64,000 bases of DNA from Dromiciops gliroides (Eukaryota > Chordata > Mammalia > Microbiotheria > Microbiotheriidae): contig NC_057866.1 of assembly GCF_019393635.1 (NCBI RefSeq), positions 125,425,897 to 125,489,896 on the forward strand. The letters run 5' to 3'. The position numbers were made by a program, and so were the translations under genes. How positions within the stretch are numbered: the first letter of the stretch is position 1; each line of letters starts with the position of its first letter. The notes below the pieces were generated by a model. That model saw nothing but the letters and a program-made list of their open reading frames with translations, had not been told where the DNA came from and searched no databases. Positions 1-12,040 of this stretch are shown piece by piece.

Positions 1-600
1 ACAAAGGACCTATGAAGAAAGATGCTACCCACCTCCAGAGGAAGAACTAATAAATAGAAATCTGTATAGTATAGTTTTACACACACACAAATACACACAG
101 AGGAGATAGTTCAGAACTTAAAATGTAACAAAAATTAATTTAATTTCATTTTTAAAAGGGAAGATGTATTTTAGAAAACTAATTTCTCAAGAATGAAAAA
201 TATAAATGGCATGCTTTATTCATCTTGCTCAGCGGAAGAACGGCAATTTAAGTCGTTTAAAATAGCAAGTACAATGAATACCATTGCTAATTTCCTTTCA
301 TTTTTGAAGAGGTGTGCATGACAACTGCTAGCAGTATGAAAAAAGTATATTTGGGATTGTTTTGATACCTGCATTTATAAAAAAGGAATGAAGAGGGAGG
401 GTAGGAGGGATTTTTCTTTAAAGCAGCTTCTGTGTTACATGTCACAGACATGGTAAATGTGTTATATGTCTAAATAAATGTTATTATGTCTAAATATCAG
501 GTTTTATTCTGATACACTATGGATTTAGATAAATGTGAAAACGAAAAAGGAAATGAGCATATGGATATGGGATTCTGAATTTAAAGTTGATCTTAAAATG
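1..600. other. unassigned AT-rich sequence
   Basis: No reading frame, RNA gene or repeat family is recognised here. There is a short CA-rich patch near 79-101. It probably contains old, unrecognisable repeat. Confidence 0.4.
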
Positions 601-870
601 TAAATAAAAGGTGGAAAGTAAAAAATGATTAATGGAAGGCAGGATTACTGTAGACCTGGGAAAAGCCAGGAGAGAGTCATCTCTGCATATGAAAAGGATT
701 GATCATAGAAGTGGAGAGAAGGGGGTGGATGCAAAAGATGTTAGAAGTCCAAGTTAAAGGCCTCAATAACTGATTGGTATTAGAATGAAAAAGACAAAAG
801 GTTCAAGGATTACTTGGAGATTTGGGGGGAAAGTGATGCCTTTATAGAAACATTTTTAAAAATTTGTTTT

Positions 871-1007
871 GTTGGGGCAATGAAGGTTAAATGACTTGCT
901 CAGGGTCACACAGCTAGTAAGTGACAAGTGTCTGAGGCCGGATTTGAACTCAGGACCTCCTGAATCCAGGGCCAGTGCTTTATTCACTGCACCACCTACC
1001 TGTCCCC
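871..1007 (-). mobile_element. WSINE1-type CORE-SINE
   Basis: The reverse complement carries the tRNA-like head, the B-box word gttcaaatcc, the MIR-type core (ctgtgtgaccctgagcaagtc) and the cattgcc-type tail. An aaagtgatg duplication flanks it at about 830 and 1009, with an AT-rich tail in between. It is inserted in an L2. Confidence 0.85.
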
Positions 1008-1116
1008 AAAAGTGATGGCTTCAACAGAAAATTTGTAGGAGGCAATAGGTTTGCTTGGGGAAGGTGAATAAGTTCAATTGTAGAGGTGTAGAGTTTGAGG
1101 CATCCCACAGGACATC

Positions 1117-1363
1117 TGGGGCAAGTGGGTGGTGCAGTGTATAGAGTTCTGGGTCTGGAGTCAGGAAGATTCATCTTCCTGAGTTCAAATCTGACTTCAG
1201 ACACTAGCTGTGGGACCCTGGGCAAGTCACTTAACCCTGTTTGCCTCAGTTTACTCATCTGTAAAATGAGTTGGAGAAGGAAATGGCAAACTTATCCAAT
1301 ATCTTTGCCAAGAAAACTACAAGTGGGACTCATGAAGGGTTGGACACAACTGAACAACAACAA
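1117..1363 (+). mobile_element. MAR1-type CORE-SINE (long form)
   Basis: tRNA-like head, CORE, the 'cctcagttt...catctgtaaaatgag' segment, then the long tail with 'ggagaaggaaatggcaaac' and the terminal 'ctgaacaacaacaa'. The TSD is about caggacatc (1108-1116 and 1366-1374). It sits in the antisense L2. Confidence 0.85.
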
Positions 1364-1639
1364 TGCAGGACATCCAAGGGGAGTTTTTTGAAAGGCAATT
1401 GGACTAGAATAGAATAGAAAAATGAAAGTTGGCTATATAGAGCTAAGATTCCCCTCTGTAGCAGTGATAGTAAAACCTATAGCTGTGGATGAAACAACTA
1501 AGGGAGAGAAAGAAGAGGGCCCAGGACAGAGACCTGGAGGGATTCTTAAGGGATGGAAGATGAATGAACTAACCAAGGAGACTGAGAGAATTGTCACATT
1601 GATTGGAGGAAAACCTCGAGACTACTGCCATAGAAGCTA

Positions 1640-2085
1640 AGGTCTTACTGCTGAGATCCAGGAGGGAGGGAGACGGCTGTTTATGCAGCTGACTGAATTA
1701 CTTAATTACTCCTCCCAAAGGGTCAATATTTCTTTTCCTTTGATGTTGGTAATAGAGTATGGCTTGGCATGGCAGCGAGGTCCGGCTCCTGGGAGTGTCC
1801 GTGTGATAGAACATGAAGTGGTTGCTGAGTGAGTGAAGTGGGAGGGGGTGGAGATCAGGAGAGCCGGAGATATGGAGTAAAACACTAGGTGGTCACTGGG
1901 AGGGTGAAAGGGTGTAGGACTGCAGACCCTCTGTCTTGATTCAGTGTTAGCATTAGTTTCTAGGGCTTGGATCTACGTTGGTCTTCAGTGGGAAATGTTG
2001 CACATCTTGGGGCGTGTGTTGATCTCCGTGAAGCAATATTAGCATTTTGGGAGCTGTGACATCTAATCCCTGAAAACTTTGTGTA
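1640..2085. other. unassigned sequence
   Basis: I recognise nothing here. It contains a GAGTGA/GTGAGT-rich patch at 1825-1850 but no array and no coding frame. Confidence 0.35.
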
Positions 2086-2245
2086 ATGGAGACCATTGGG
2101 AATTGGTTTCTAGTGATAGTTCTAGCATTAATTTCCTTCATGGACCTTGAGAAAAGCATTTACTTTTTCAGGGTTTCATTTTCTTCATCTGTAAATTGAG
2201 GGAACAGAATGAGAGGACCTCTAAGTTTCCTTCCAACTCAAGAAT
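2085..2245 (+). mobile_element. MIR3-like CORE-SINE, decayed
   Basis: Contains the core words tttcttcatctgtaaattga and a tail reading agaggacctctaagtttcct, typical of MIR3 (Ther-2). It is heavily diverged. Confidence 0.5.
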
Positions 2246-2409
2246 AATCCTCATCATTCTTGGAGCAGAGGTATTGGCAGGGAAGTTGATAAAGACTCCA
2301 TTTTTAAATTTCCTTCCAGATGTTTTCCAGAGTGTCCCAATAGTGACTGGACACCGTATAGTCAGAAGGGTGCTATAGTCAAGTCAAGGCATAGAAGAAT
2401 TCAAAAGAT

Positions 2410-2592
2410 GACTTGGAGATGACTCTAAGTTGCCAAGTTCAAATCTTTACTTTACTTTACTTACTGGTTTTATGACAAATCATTTAATATCTCTGAGATT
2501 TTCCTATTATGTAAAATGGGAATAAAATTTTTTCTGCCTACATCACAGAGTTGTTGTTAGAAGGTACTTTGTGAAACTTAATGTCTTAGGGA
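2410..2592 (+). mobile_element. MIR-like CORE-SINE, decayed
   Basis: Core-like stretch ending in gtaaaatgggaataaaat, followed by the MIR tail words cacagagttgttgttagaag. Confidence 0.5.
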
Positions 2593-2624
2593 AAGATAAG
2601 ACTTTAAGAGGCATGGTGGCAAAA

Positions 2625-2820
2625 TTTTAAAAAATACTGGATGTATCTGGAGTCAGTGATTCTGGGTTCAATTCTTGGCTCCAACTCTTATTACCTATGT
2701 AATCTTTGGTAAATCTCTTGAGCTCTTTGGGCCTCACTTTCCTCATCTGTAAAATTAGGGGTGTTACTAGATAACTTCTGAGGTGCCTCCCAGCTCTAAA
2801 TCCATAAATCCTATGAAAAA
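2625..2820 (+). mobile_element. MIR3 (Ther-2) CORE-SINE
   Basis: ctggagtcagtgattctggg head, cctcatctgtaaaattaggg core end, then the L3-like tail (actagataacttctgaggtg and ccagctctaaatc). Confidence 0.65.
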
Positions 2821-2849
2821 TCTTCTTTACTTTTTCTGTCAGTGGTGAC

Positions 2850-3400
2850 CCCATTTCCAGTCATTCATTTTAGAAACAACAGAGCTTTTCTCCACCTTCT
2901 CCTGTATTCCACTTATCCAATCAGTTGCCAAGTAAGTCCCATCTGCCTTAACTCCACAATATTTCTCTCATATCTGCCCCTTCCTATGTCTCATTACCCC
3001 TCACTACTCACCTAGACTATTATTGTGATAGCTCCATAACTGGTAGTCATTTTTCCTTTCTTTAATCTATCCCTCACACTGCTGACAGATTGACCCTCCT
3101 AATATACTGCTCTGATTACTTCACTATTCAAAAGCCATCGATTGCTCCCTACTGCCTACAGAAAAAAAATTTAAACTAATTAGCCTGACATTCAAGGCCA
3201 ACCACAAGCTAACCTCAAACTCCATTATTAGCCTTACCTCTGACCACTCTGCTTTGTCTACTAAGAAGCCAAACTGCACTACTTACCATCTTGAGACAGC
3301 ATTCAAGTATCACCTAGAATCCTTTCTCCCACCATCTCTGCCTGTTGGCATCATAGCCTGCCTCTAGGATTCAGATCAAATGGATCATTGAATTGGTGTC
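2850..3400 (+). mobile_element. L2 LINE, 3' ORF2 and UTR
   Basis: The words 'actgctctgattacttcact', 'ccctactgcctacagaaaa' and 'gacattcaaggccaaccaca' are landmarks of the C-terminal coding end of L2. It is in sense orientation and full of stops. Confidence 0.6.
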
Positions 3401-3424
3401 ATCACATTTAAGCACATCGTTGTC

Positions 3425-3672
3425 ATAATTACTAGAATTTATGTAACATTTACCATGTGCCAGGCACTGTGCAAAGAAGTCTAGAAATATTTCATTTGAT
3501 CCTCACAACAATTCTGGGAGGGAAGTGCTCTTATTATCCCCATTTTGCAATTGAGGAAATTGAGACCGAGGTTAAGCAACTTGCCCAGGCTCACACAGCT
3601 GGTAAGTATATGAAACTAGATTTGAACTTGGATCGTATTGACTATAGACCCAGTATTCTAACCACTGCACCA
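3425..3672 (-). mobile_element. MIR SINE
   Basis: Near full-length reverse-oriented MIR: 'accatgtgccaggcactgtg', 'gatcctcacaacaattctgg', 'cccattttgcaattgaggaa', 'cttgcccaggctcacacagc'. The open frame across it (3457-3702) is an artefact of the SINE. Confidence 0.8.
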
Positions 3673-3679
3673 CCGAGGG

Positions 3680-3860
3680 ATCTGATTTTGAGCTGGAAGT
3701 GACCTTAAAGATGATCTAGTCTCCCCTCTTATTTTAAAGATAAGGAGACTGAAGCCTAGATAGATTAAGTGTCTTGCTCTTTATCACTCACGTACTGGGT
3801 AATTAAGTCTAGATTCAGATTCAAGTCCTCTGACTTTAAATGTTGCTCTCTCAAGGCTTA
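3680..3860 (-). mobile_element. MIR3-like SINE
   Basis: 'gctggaagtgaccttaaaga tgatctagtc' followed by 'aaggagactgaagcc' and a decayed core. It abuts the MIR upstream. Confidence 0.6.
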
Positions 3861-3894
3861 AAGTCTTTTGATAGCATGTACTATGTTTTATTCC

Positions 3895-4020
3895 TTCAGA
3901 GGTCCTAGATTCAAATCTTGACTCTGCCATCTGCCTGTGTGACGTTGTCACTTCTCTCTAGGACTCAGTTTTTTTTCTCTAAAAAAAGGGACTTGAAGGA
4001 ATGACTTATGTGCCCCTGGC
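3895..4020 (+). mobile_element. MIR3-like SINE, partial
   Basis: Core-like 'ctctgccatctgcctgtgtgac' and 'gggacttgaaggaatgactt' tail. Decayed. Confidence 0.45.
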
Positions 4021-4735
4021 CTCCTCATTACTAGATGGTAACCCTCCTAGAGAAAAAGAATGACACCCATCACCTAATATTGCTCAATCACACTTGATAA
4101 ATGATCGTCAATTTGATTGTTCATTTTTAGGCCTCGCTTTAATCCAGGGACAAGTGATGGGTGACTCATAATACTAAATACTTGAGAGGAGACACTGAAT
4201 GCGCCAGCTTCTCTAGGCTTCAGAATTTTGCCCCAGTTCAGTCCTATTTCTGTTCATCTTTGCAGAGACACACATAAGCTATTGGGAAAGATATCTATTT
4301 AGCAGCAACTGTGATCACAGACCACAGATGACCATAAAAAATTAGTGTGTGAATTTCCTACCTCTCAGGAAAGAAGAGAATTAGGGGTGCAGACTAGCGT
4401 GTACTCCATCAGATGTGGTCATCTTGTTGGTTAATTTTGCTTAACTGTTTTTTCTTTGTTTTATGTTGGGGTGGGAGGAATCAGGAAATAACTTTTTTTT
4501 AAGCAGCTATAAAAGAACTTTTCAAGAAAAGCATTGCTGTGTTACTGTACCCTAGCATAAATAGGAAGGAGTGCATGGTCCTGGGATGCCTAAGTAAGAG
4601 TGTGTAGGAACCTTGAGATAATCCTTCCATTTTACTGAGCACACTGCTCAGACCCTCACTAGACTATTGTGTTTGAGCTCTGTAATTAAAGAGACAAGCA
4701 AAAAACACAGGAAGGTTCAAAGAAGAGAACCACAA
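4020..4735. other. unassigned sequence
   Basis: No gene and no clear repeat. A T-rich stretch around 4430-4510 may be a LINE 3' remnant, but I cannot support a family. Confidence 0.3.
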
Positions 4736-4855
4736 GGATATGAAAAGGCTTGAAAAATAAGATTTGTGAAGAAAGGCTAAATGAACCGGGATTATTTAGC
4801 CTGAAGGACGGGAGGTCAAGGAGCGGTTTAATAACAGCCTTCACATAGAAGCAAA
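4735..4855 (+). mobile_element. L3/CR1 LINE fragment
   Basis: 'gaagaaaggctaaatgaacc' and 'ttatttagcctgaaggac' match the region upstream of the L3 3' end (the part about calling the element 'ggaactgggattatttagcctggagaag'). Confidence 0.5.
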
Positions 4856-6440
4856 ACCCTTTATCACTGTAGCGCTAGGGGAATGGGCTAACGCCCTTCT
4901 CATAGGCTAACCATGTCATTCCAGGCTTTTACAGTATGGAGTTGTTAGATTTGGGCAACATGATTTCATCAAATTCATGTAATGATAAACTGTTATTTGC
5001 TCACCAAAAGCAATAACCCCTGGCAGTTCCTGATGATTCTCCCATTTCTGCTGTCACATGACCCAGGTTAAGACATTCATTCTCTCTTCATTTGTGTGTG
5101 ATCAGAGGGATTGGAGGAAATCCTGCTGTGACTAGGAGGTGTCGGATGGTAGGTTTGCTGCAGCCCCCCTCCTTTTCAAAGAGGAGAGAAGATTCAGACT
5201 CTTTGGTTCCCTGGATTCAGGCTCCTTTCTCTTCTCTTCTTTGTACCCTTTTCTTTTTCTTCCCAGTCCCTTTCTTCTTCATTATGTCTTCTACTTTCTC
5301 TAACTCATTGGTTATCAAGACCTCTCCCTTTCATCTTTTAGGATACCTCCCAGTCATAGTATAATCTTTTTTTCTAAATGCATGAGTCCTTTGGTCTCGT
5401 TCCATTGGGCTTGTGCTATTATTAATCTCCAACCATCCATTTAGACCTTCTAATAATCTAGGACATGAAAAAGGAGAAACAATTGTGTTTAAGTGTCATG
5501 GTTAGGGCATCTGCCCTGTGGGGTTATCACAGACAATAAGTACTTACTCTACTGACCCCATAAACAGCCTTTACCAGAATTAACAAATCTTGAGGTCATT
5601 TATGGTACATTTCATGATATTTCTTTGATGCACTGAATATAGCATGCTGTTTTCCATGCTCTTTGTAAGGATTCAGTCATAAAGTGTGATGGGCTATTTT
5701 TAAGTGGATGCAATGCATGTGACTAAAAGACAACCATGCCAGTTATAGTCATTCGCTGTTTGAAACTATTAGTACAAACAGATCCACCAGGAACACAATT
5801 ATTGGAGAGTTTAAGTCAAATAGCCTTAGAGTTCTTCCCACTCATTTGGATGCCAATAATATACACCAGTGGTTCTAAACCTTTATAGAGCTATAACATT
5901 GTTAATTTACTTTTTATACCCCCTTCCCACTGACTCCTTATTTTCTTTCCCCTGATGACTTTTTGTCCATTTATTTTGCATACTTGCTGTCTTGAGTCAA
6001 AGAATTGTTGCAAAATTTGTAGAGCAAACCAGTGCCGAGAATTCTCCGGAATAAGTGACAAAGTTGAGTGGTTCTGAGCAAGAATGATTAGACTGATACA
6101 GCACTATATTGATATAATTGAGCAACCTTAGCCCTGATTTCTAAATGAATCTGTTCGAAAAAGCCAGTTTACAAGTAATATGCATTCCTGTGACAGAATA
6201 AGTAAGCGGTCTCTTCTTAAATTGACTTTAAGTGAATAGTAATTAGCAATGACCCTAAAAAAATCCTGGAGGTGATTGGGAAACATCAGAAAATAAGCCA
6301 ATGTGGAACAGTATAGATTTGTTGAGTTATAGAATCCAATCTGCATTCAATCATGGTAGTGGGCATGGTTGGGAAATGGATTACAATAAAAGCTTTCCTG
6401 AGCTTGTAAAAGCAAAGACTGATCAGGTAGAGTTTTCTCC
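4856..6440. other. unassigned sequence
   Basis: No gene seen. A 90-codon frame at 5092-5364 has a pyrimidine-driven, Phe/Ser/Leu-rich translation and no recognisable domain. The words ccagtggttctaaacc at 5866 hint at a hAT-type terminus without a partner. Confidence 0.35.
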
Positions 6441-6454
6441 TGTGATCACTTTTA

Positions 6455-6625
6455 ATTTTTTTACAATTTATTTATTTATAAAATAAAAGTATTTTATTAT
6501 TTTCCAGTTACATGTAGAGATAGTTTTCAGCATTTGTTTATATAAGATTTCCAATTTCAAATTTTTCTCCCTCCCTCCCTTCCCTCCTCCCCTCCCCTAG
6601 ATAGCAGGCAATCTGATATAGGTTT

Positions 6626-6665
<40 letters not shown>

Positions 6666-6915
6666 TATACACAAATATACACCTGTATATACATAACAAC
6701 ATTAAACATATTTCTGCATCAGTCATGCTATAAGAGAAGAATCAGAGCAATAAGGGAAAACCTCAAAATAGAAAAACAACAGCACCAAAAACAAAAGAAA
6801 TAGTGTGGTTCAATCAGCATCTATATTCCACAGTTCTTTTTTTTGCCTGGATTTGGAGAGCCTTTTCCATCATGAGTCCCCTGGAACTTTCTTGTACCAT
6901 TGGATTGGTGAGAAC
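6455..6915 (-). mobile_element. 5'-truncated L1, 3' UTR only
   Basis: Reverse of the marsupial L1 3' end: 'ttttccagttacatgtagag', the polypyrimidine block 6568-6598, 'agcaggcaatctgatatagg', then the ORF2-proximal UTR. A 14-bp exact TSD, tgtgatcactttta, flanks it (6441-6454 and 6916-6929). Confidence 0.85.
6626..6666. repeat. (TA)n(CA)n microsatellite
   Basis: Compound dinucleotide repeat inside the L1 3' UTR. Confidence 0.9.
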
Positions 6916-6929
6916 TGTGATCACTTTTA

Positions 6930-8385
6930 GATACCCTGTACTCCCTGGGAAAATGTGTGGAGGAAAATGTTGATCAATCCCAGAAATCATTGCTTGTTTG
7001 TGAAGTGATCTGTAAGTCCTTAGTAATAGGACAGTTAAACAATCTATGATTGTTATAAACTAATAATTCCCAGGGGAATCTGTCTAAATTGGATTATGAC
7101 CACCAGAACATTGGTTCTAAGAGAGGGGCATCTGACTTCTTACATTAGGGCCAATTAAACTGACTAGGATTTTAAGATTATTTAGAGTTGCTTTTAATTA
7201 TCTTATACTTTTCTCTTATGATTTGGTTGATTTTTAATGTGAAAACTTCATATTTACATGGCTGGTGTTCTACTATCTCTCACATGCAATAGGACCACCC
7301 CACATGTATAAGAAGCAGGAATCTCCTTGAAATGTAGAGGCTAAAAAGGTCATTCCAATACATTTATAGATCAGACACTTCCATCCAAGGCTCTCCGTCT
7401 AGGGTTGCTCATCATTCATTGATTCACCTCACTTCACATCAGAAATCCCTTTGGTAGACCTAGGCTCTGAATAATTATTCAGACCTTAAAATTACAGCTA
7501 CACAAACAGTTAATTAAATTAGCAAAATCACATTTAAATCATGAAAAATTAGATGTGTCATAGAATACATTATAAGCACTCCCTGGCTTCCAATTCCAAG
7601 GCAGATCCTTCCTTTCAGGTTGGAATCTGTTTTTATTCTTTTCTGGTTCCCAAGAGTGGAAAGGCCAATCAAGATCATTATCTTATCATGACCCCTTCTA
7701 TCTCCCACTGGAGTAAGAGCAAGATACAGTTATCACACTGTCTGATGCGTAGTAGGCATTTCATAAATGCCTGTTGAATGACTCACCACACCTGAGTTGT
7801 GCTGCTTGTGTTTTGGGTAAATTTCTTGGTTGTAGCTGTGTGGACAAATAGGAAAGCTAGATCGTAACAGGAAAGCAGAATCACTGGCTCCAGAATTCTT
7901 GGATGCTTGAAATGCCATCCATTTGGCTTGTGTATCTGTCTATTCCTGAAGCCCCACCATTGAAAAGAAGTACTTCTCAAATAACCTGGGGCTAATACCC
8001 TGCAGAGCACCACCTGACTGTCACAAATCTAACATCAACAAGCAGAAGGAAAAGAAATATGGTTGTGTTCTCTCCCTAGCCTCCTTCTTCAGACTCCACA
8101 TGGCCCTCACTCTTCCCCTTTTCACCTACAAGTCAACTCAATCTGGGCCAAAGACAACCAGAAAATATTTGAGTATTGGCAGTCCTTGTGGGAAAACTCT
8201 CCCTTCGGTTCCAGAACTATCCCAATAGACACATTCCCCACGTCTATCGGAAAATAAAACCTAATTTTATTTGGATACTTTAGTGATACCTGTTGAGATA
8301 ACTAGAGCTCCCTTTGGATTTCAGGATTGGGACTGAGAATCATTTTCTTCTATTAAATAAAGGATTTTGGACTAAATGGATGACT
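6930..8385. other. unassigned sequence
   Basis: No gene recognised. Around 7725-7790 'gatgcgtagtaggcatttca' followed by 'taaatgcctgttgaatgac' is a small L2 3' tail. The rest is unique or decayed. Short open frames here overlap on both strands and have no domain. Confidence 0.4.
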
Positions 8386-8592
8386 CTCTAAGGCAGGCTC
8401 TCTTAATCTTTTTGTATGTGTCAAGGACTCCTTTGGCAATCTGGTGAAGTTTATACTCCCTTTCTCAGAATTAGATTTTTAAATGCATAAATTAAAATTA
8501 GAAGGATTGCAAAGAAAGACAGTGCTATTGAAATATAGTCACCAAATTTTTAAAACAAGTTCATAGGATTCCAGTTTAAAGCCTCTGCAATA
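8386..8592 (-). mobile_element. hAT-like nonautonomous DNA element, copy 1
   Basis: Starts near 'ctctcttaatctttttgtat', followed by 'gtcaaggactcctttggcaa' and an AT-rich body. Similar to the copies at 14357-14642 and 50465-50615. All share a 'ttcttaa' end and a word meaning 'remark the product' around ccttctcagaat. The family name is not certain. Confidence 0.4.
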
Positions 8593-9319
8593 AGGTTTCT
8601 TCTAGCTCTGATGATCTATGAAGTCCATAAACACATAGGTTTTGTGTAAGTTATGGGGCCAGATTCTCTTAGTATAAAAGCTGTTGTTCTGAGAGTACAA
8701 TAACTGGCATAGTGTTAGTAAGTCTTTCAGACCAAGAATGCACTGAAAAGCAGTGGTGTCATATTCAGATGAAATGGGGTCCACTAAATGGTGGGCTACA
8801 TATTGATTTAGAAAATCACAAATTAATATTGTCTATGTTTTAGTGTATTTTTCTTCATTTTGTTAAATTTTCCCAATTACATTTTAATCTAGTTTTGGAA
8901 GGACTTTGGAGTGTTGCAGGCTTTGATGCAGCCTGCTGTTGGAATATTTATCCCCTCTGTAGCAAAGAATGTTGATGGCAGAACTAGCTTGCTAAATCAC
9001 ACATTTGTCACCTCAAAGATTTCATATATTACTGTAAAAAATTCCGAACTGATTTACATAGACTAGTTCAAGTACTAGATTAGAGGAATGTTTTTACCTT
9101 TGGAAGAGGCCTTTATGCTTAGGAAAGCTCTTCATTGGATTCTCTCTGAAGAATGGCTCCAAAGACAAAACCAAGAAACCAATGAAGGGAAAAGGTGTCC
9201 CCCAAAAGCCAGCCTAGTACCCTTTACATTTCAATGGAAATGAGGGATACTAACCACAAAAGTCTCTTTAGTTTTGTAACTTTCTCCTTTTGTTTACTAA
9301 ACACTCATCTCTCAGCTTG
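8593..9319. other. unassigned sequence
   Basis: No gene or clear repeat seen. Confidence 0.35.
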
Positions 9320-9389
9320 GAAAACTGAACACAACTCTCCAGATGTGATCTGAGTAGATCTGTGTACACCGGAGCTATTAGAGTCCCCC
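9320..9389 (-). mobile_element. L3/CR1 fragment (short)
   Basis: 'aaaactgaacacaactctcc agatgtgatctgagtag' matches the reverse of L3 ('gaactgaacacagtactccagatgtggtctgacc'). It is cut off by the SINE at 9390. Confidence 0.45.
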
Positions 9390-9533
9390 TTTTTTTTTGT
9401 GGGGCAATGAGGGTTAAGTGACTTGCCCAGGGCCACACAGCTAGTAAGTGTCAAGTGTCTGAGGCTGGATTTGAATTCAGGTCCTCCTGAATCTAGGGCT
9501 GGTGCTCTATTCACTGTACCACCTAGCTGCCCC
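9390..9533 (-). mobile_element. WSINE1-type CORE-SINE
   Basis: Poly-T, then 'ggggcaatgagggttaagtg', reversed CORE, B box and tRNA-like head ending 'acctagctgcccc'. cattgcc-type tail, TTGACACTT core marker. Confidence 0.9.
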
Positions 9534-9539
9534 TATTCA

Positions 9540-10810
9540 CTTGTAAACTCATTTGGACCTATTTTCTCTTTTGGGGGTTGTGTTCTTAAGATTATCTATT
9601 TCCTGGTTTGATCATTTGGATACTTTATATTTAAATTTATTATATATTGATATACTTATAAATATTTAAAGATTCATCCATTTCACCTATTGCCATTTGT
9701 TGTTAGCTATCGGCTGTAGTAGTTCCTGATAATTTTTCTTTATTTGTTCCCTATTCATTCTAAATTTTTCCTTCTTATTTTTTATTTTGGCAATTTTGTT
9801 TTTCTCTTTCACTTTTTTGGGGGGGTCAAATTATTTAACAGCTTTTTAAAAATAGTTCTTTGCCTTGTCTACTTATTTAGTAGTCTTTTGTTTTCACTTT
9901 TATTCTTTGATTTTCAAAGTTTCTACTTGTGTGACTATTTTGGAACTAATTTGTTTATATTCTTCTTTTTAGTTGCATACCAAATTATTTACTCTTCTAT
10001 TTCTCCCTTTTGAAAATGTATTCGAGAAAATAATTTTTCCTTGAAGGGATCTTTAGCTACATCCCATAAACTTTGGGATTTTCTCTCATTGACATCATTC
10101 TCTTTAATATAACCATTTATTATTCCTATGATTTCTACTCTGACACATTCTTTATTTAGAACATTATTTAGTCTCCATTTGTTTATATTTTCTTATTGAT
10201 TGAGTTATTGCATTATAATCTATAATGAATTTTTAAAACATATCTGTGTTTCTTTATTATTTGAGTTTTATATTAGTAGCTAGTGAATTTTTATAAACAT
10301 GGTATGAATACTGAAAAATAAATATATTCCTTAGGATTCCCATTCAATAATTGTTAAGGCCCTTTTATATGTAGTTTTTACACCTCAGATCTGTGATTTC
10401 ATTTATGTTGTTCTTTTAGCTCTAAGTCAAAAGAGGTACAATGAAGTCACCTATATCTTACTATGTCTTTCTGTAATTTAGCTAACTTTCCCTCTATATA
10501 CTTTAGATGCTGTGTATTATATATAATGATATTATTTGATTATTCATGATACCTTCAAGTCCAATATAGTTTGATTGTTTGGATATGTTTTTACATTTCT
10601 TTTTATCCAAAATCATGATTGCACTTGTGCTTTTGCAGGTGTTTTATTAAAGAAAAATAATTTTAATCCAGTCCTTTTTTTAACTCTGTATTAATTTTTA
10701 TGTTTTTAAATGTCCTTCCTACATACAGAAAGTTGTTTTCTTGAGTTTGATTTCTAGATAATTTTTTATTCTCTTAAGTTTATGTCTCTTTAGCAAATTC
10801 ATTCTATGTA
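9540..10810 (-). mobile_element. decayed L1, endonuclease/RT part of ORF2
   Basis: The reverse strand follows marsupial L1 ORF2. Plus-strand landmarks are 'ccatttcacctattgccat', 'gctacatcccataaactttg', 'gcattataatctataatgaa', 'atattccttaggattcccat' and 'gatcacctatatctta'-like words. Many stops and indels mark it as an old copy. The open frames inside it are noise. Confidence 0.65.
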
Positions 10811-10834
10811 GTGAAGGAAAGTGACTAGAGTCTG

Positions 10835-11515
10835 ACTGTTTTTGAGAAAAACAGGTTGCAGATACCTAATGCTGATTTAAAACAAATATTTAGCCAGATT
10901 TGATGGAAAGAAAAATTAACTTTATAATTATAAACAAAGCAACAGACTTTGAAGATACAGTTTACTGGGACAATCTAAGAAACATTGGTATCCTAGAAGA
11001 GACATGATAAAACAAAAACTTAATTACTATATTTCAGGAAATCATACTAGACAATTGTTTATAAATATTGGAACCAGAGAGAAAAATTCAGATGGATAAA
11101 ATCCTGTGAGTACTAGAAGAAAAGAATCCCACGATTAACTGATCTAGAAATATATTTGCGAAGCTCTAGAGTTTTGAAGTCAAAGAAAAAAAACATATCA
11201 CAAGTATCTGAGAGGAGACAGTTCACTTACTGAGGAACACCTGTCCCAATTATGTAGAACTATTTATTGATTATAAGAAAGGAAAGAAAATACTGGAATG
11301 TGATACACTGAAAAGAAAACAAAAAAGACTTACACCTGAGGATCATTTATCTTGCAAAGCTGAGCATATACTTACTAGGATGAGGTGGATTTTTAACTGA
11401 ACTAAAGACTTTCAAGCATTCCTTTTGAAAAAAACAACAACCAATTTTTGAAATGCAAACTTAGGGAGTAATGGCATTAAAGGGGTGGATGATGGTTTAG
11501 AATTTGTATACTGGA
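10835..11515 (+). mobile_element. HAL1/L1 ORF1-like remnant
   Basis: A-rich sense strand with 'ggaaatcatactagacaa', 'agactttcaagcattcctt' and 'ctggaagaaggagacaaat', phrases I associate with HAL1, a half-L1 encoding an ORF1-like protein. No open frame is left. Confidence 0.45.
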
Positions 11516-11564
11516 AGAAGGAGACAAATTATTTTTACTTATAAGTCCCATTATATCTGTTTTA

Positions 11565-11760
11565 TCTGTGGGTCAAGTCTCGCCTCTGATACATCCTGTT
11601 GGTGTGAGCCTGAGCAAATAACTTAACCTCTGAGTACCCTAAATATCTCTCTCAAACTAAATTTCAGAGAAGATACTGATCTGCATTTGTAAATGGAGTT
11701 TTCTCGCTAAGAGTCCCCTATTATAAGGAAACCACGGGTCCAATTCCTAAGCCCTTTTTT
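11565..11760 (+). mobile_element. CORE-SINE, 'gatctgcat' tail type
   Basis: 'ctctctcaaactaaatttca', 'actgatctgcatttgtaaat', 'agagtcccctattataagga' and 'accacgggtccaattcct' form the tail of an old marsupial CORE-SINE. The same tail recurs at 37300-37405 and 49217-49270. Confidence 0.5.
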
Positions 11761-11858
11761 GTATGAATGTAATACAATATGATTCTGCCTTAAGACAAGA
11801 TGAATAATATGGATTTCAGGGAAATATGGGGGAAATCACATGAAAACTAAACAGAGCC

Positions 11859-12023
11859 GGGGCAGCTAGGTGGTAAAGTGGATAGAGCACCGGCACTGGA
11901 TTCAGGAGGACCTGAGTTCAAATTTGACCTCAGGCACTTGACACTTACTAGCTGTGTGACCCTGGGCAAGTCACTTAACCCCAATTGCCTCACCAAAAAG
12001 AAAAAAGAAAAAGAAAAAGAAAA
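11859..12023 (+). mobile_element. WSINE1-type CORE-SINE
   Basis: Complete head-to-tail copy. A 17-bp TSD, gaaaactaaacaga(g/a)cc, flanks it (11842-11858 and 12024-12040). It has the caattgcctcac tail with the TTGACACTT core marker, a mixed combination. Confidence 0.92.
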
Positions 12024-12040
12024 GAAAACTAAACAGAACC

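Larger units (their letters stand above)
600..1640 (-). mobile_element. L2 LINE, antisense ORF2 segment, interrupted by two SINEs
   Basis: Read on the minus strand this resembles the reverse-transcriptase part of LINE-2. Landmarks on the plus strand are the words gtttgaggcatcccacagga, gagggcccaggacagag and aaggagactgagag, which I know from antisense L2. A WSINE1 (871-1007) and a MAR1 (1117-1363) split it. The plus-strand open frame at 1422-1640 is the antisense of L2 and not a gene. Confidence 0.6.

Noticed and set aside
1422..1640. 72-codon plus-strand frame
   Set aside because: Antisense of L2 ORF2; the sense strand is the LINE.
3457..3702. 81-codon frame with a start codon
   Set aside because: Lies within a reversed MIR and a following MIR3.
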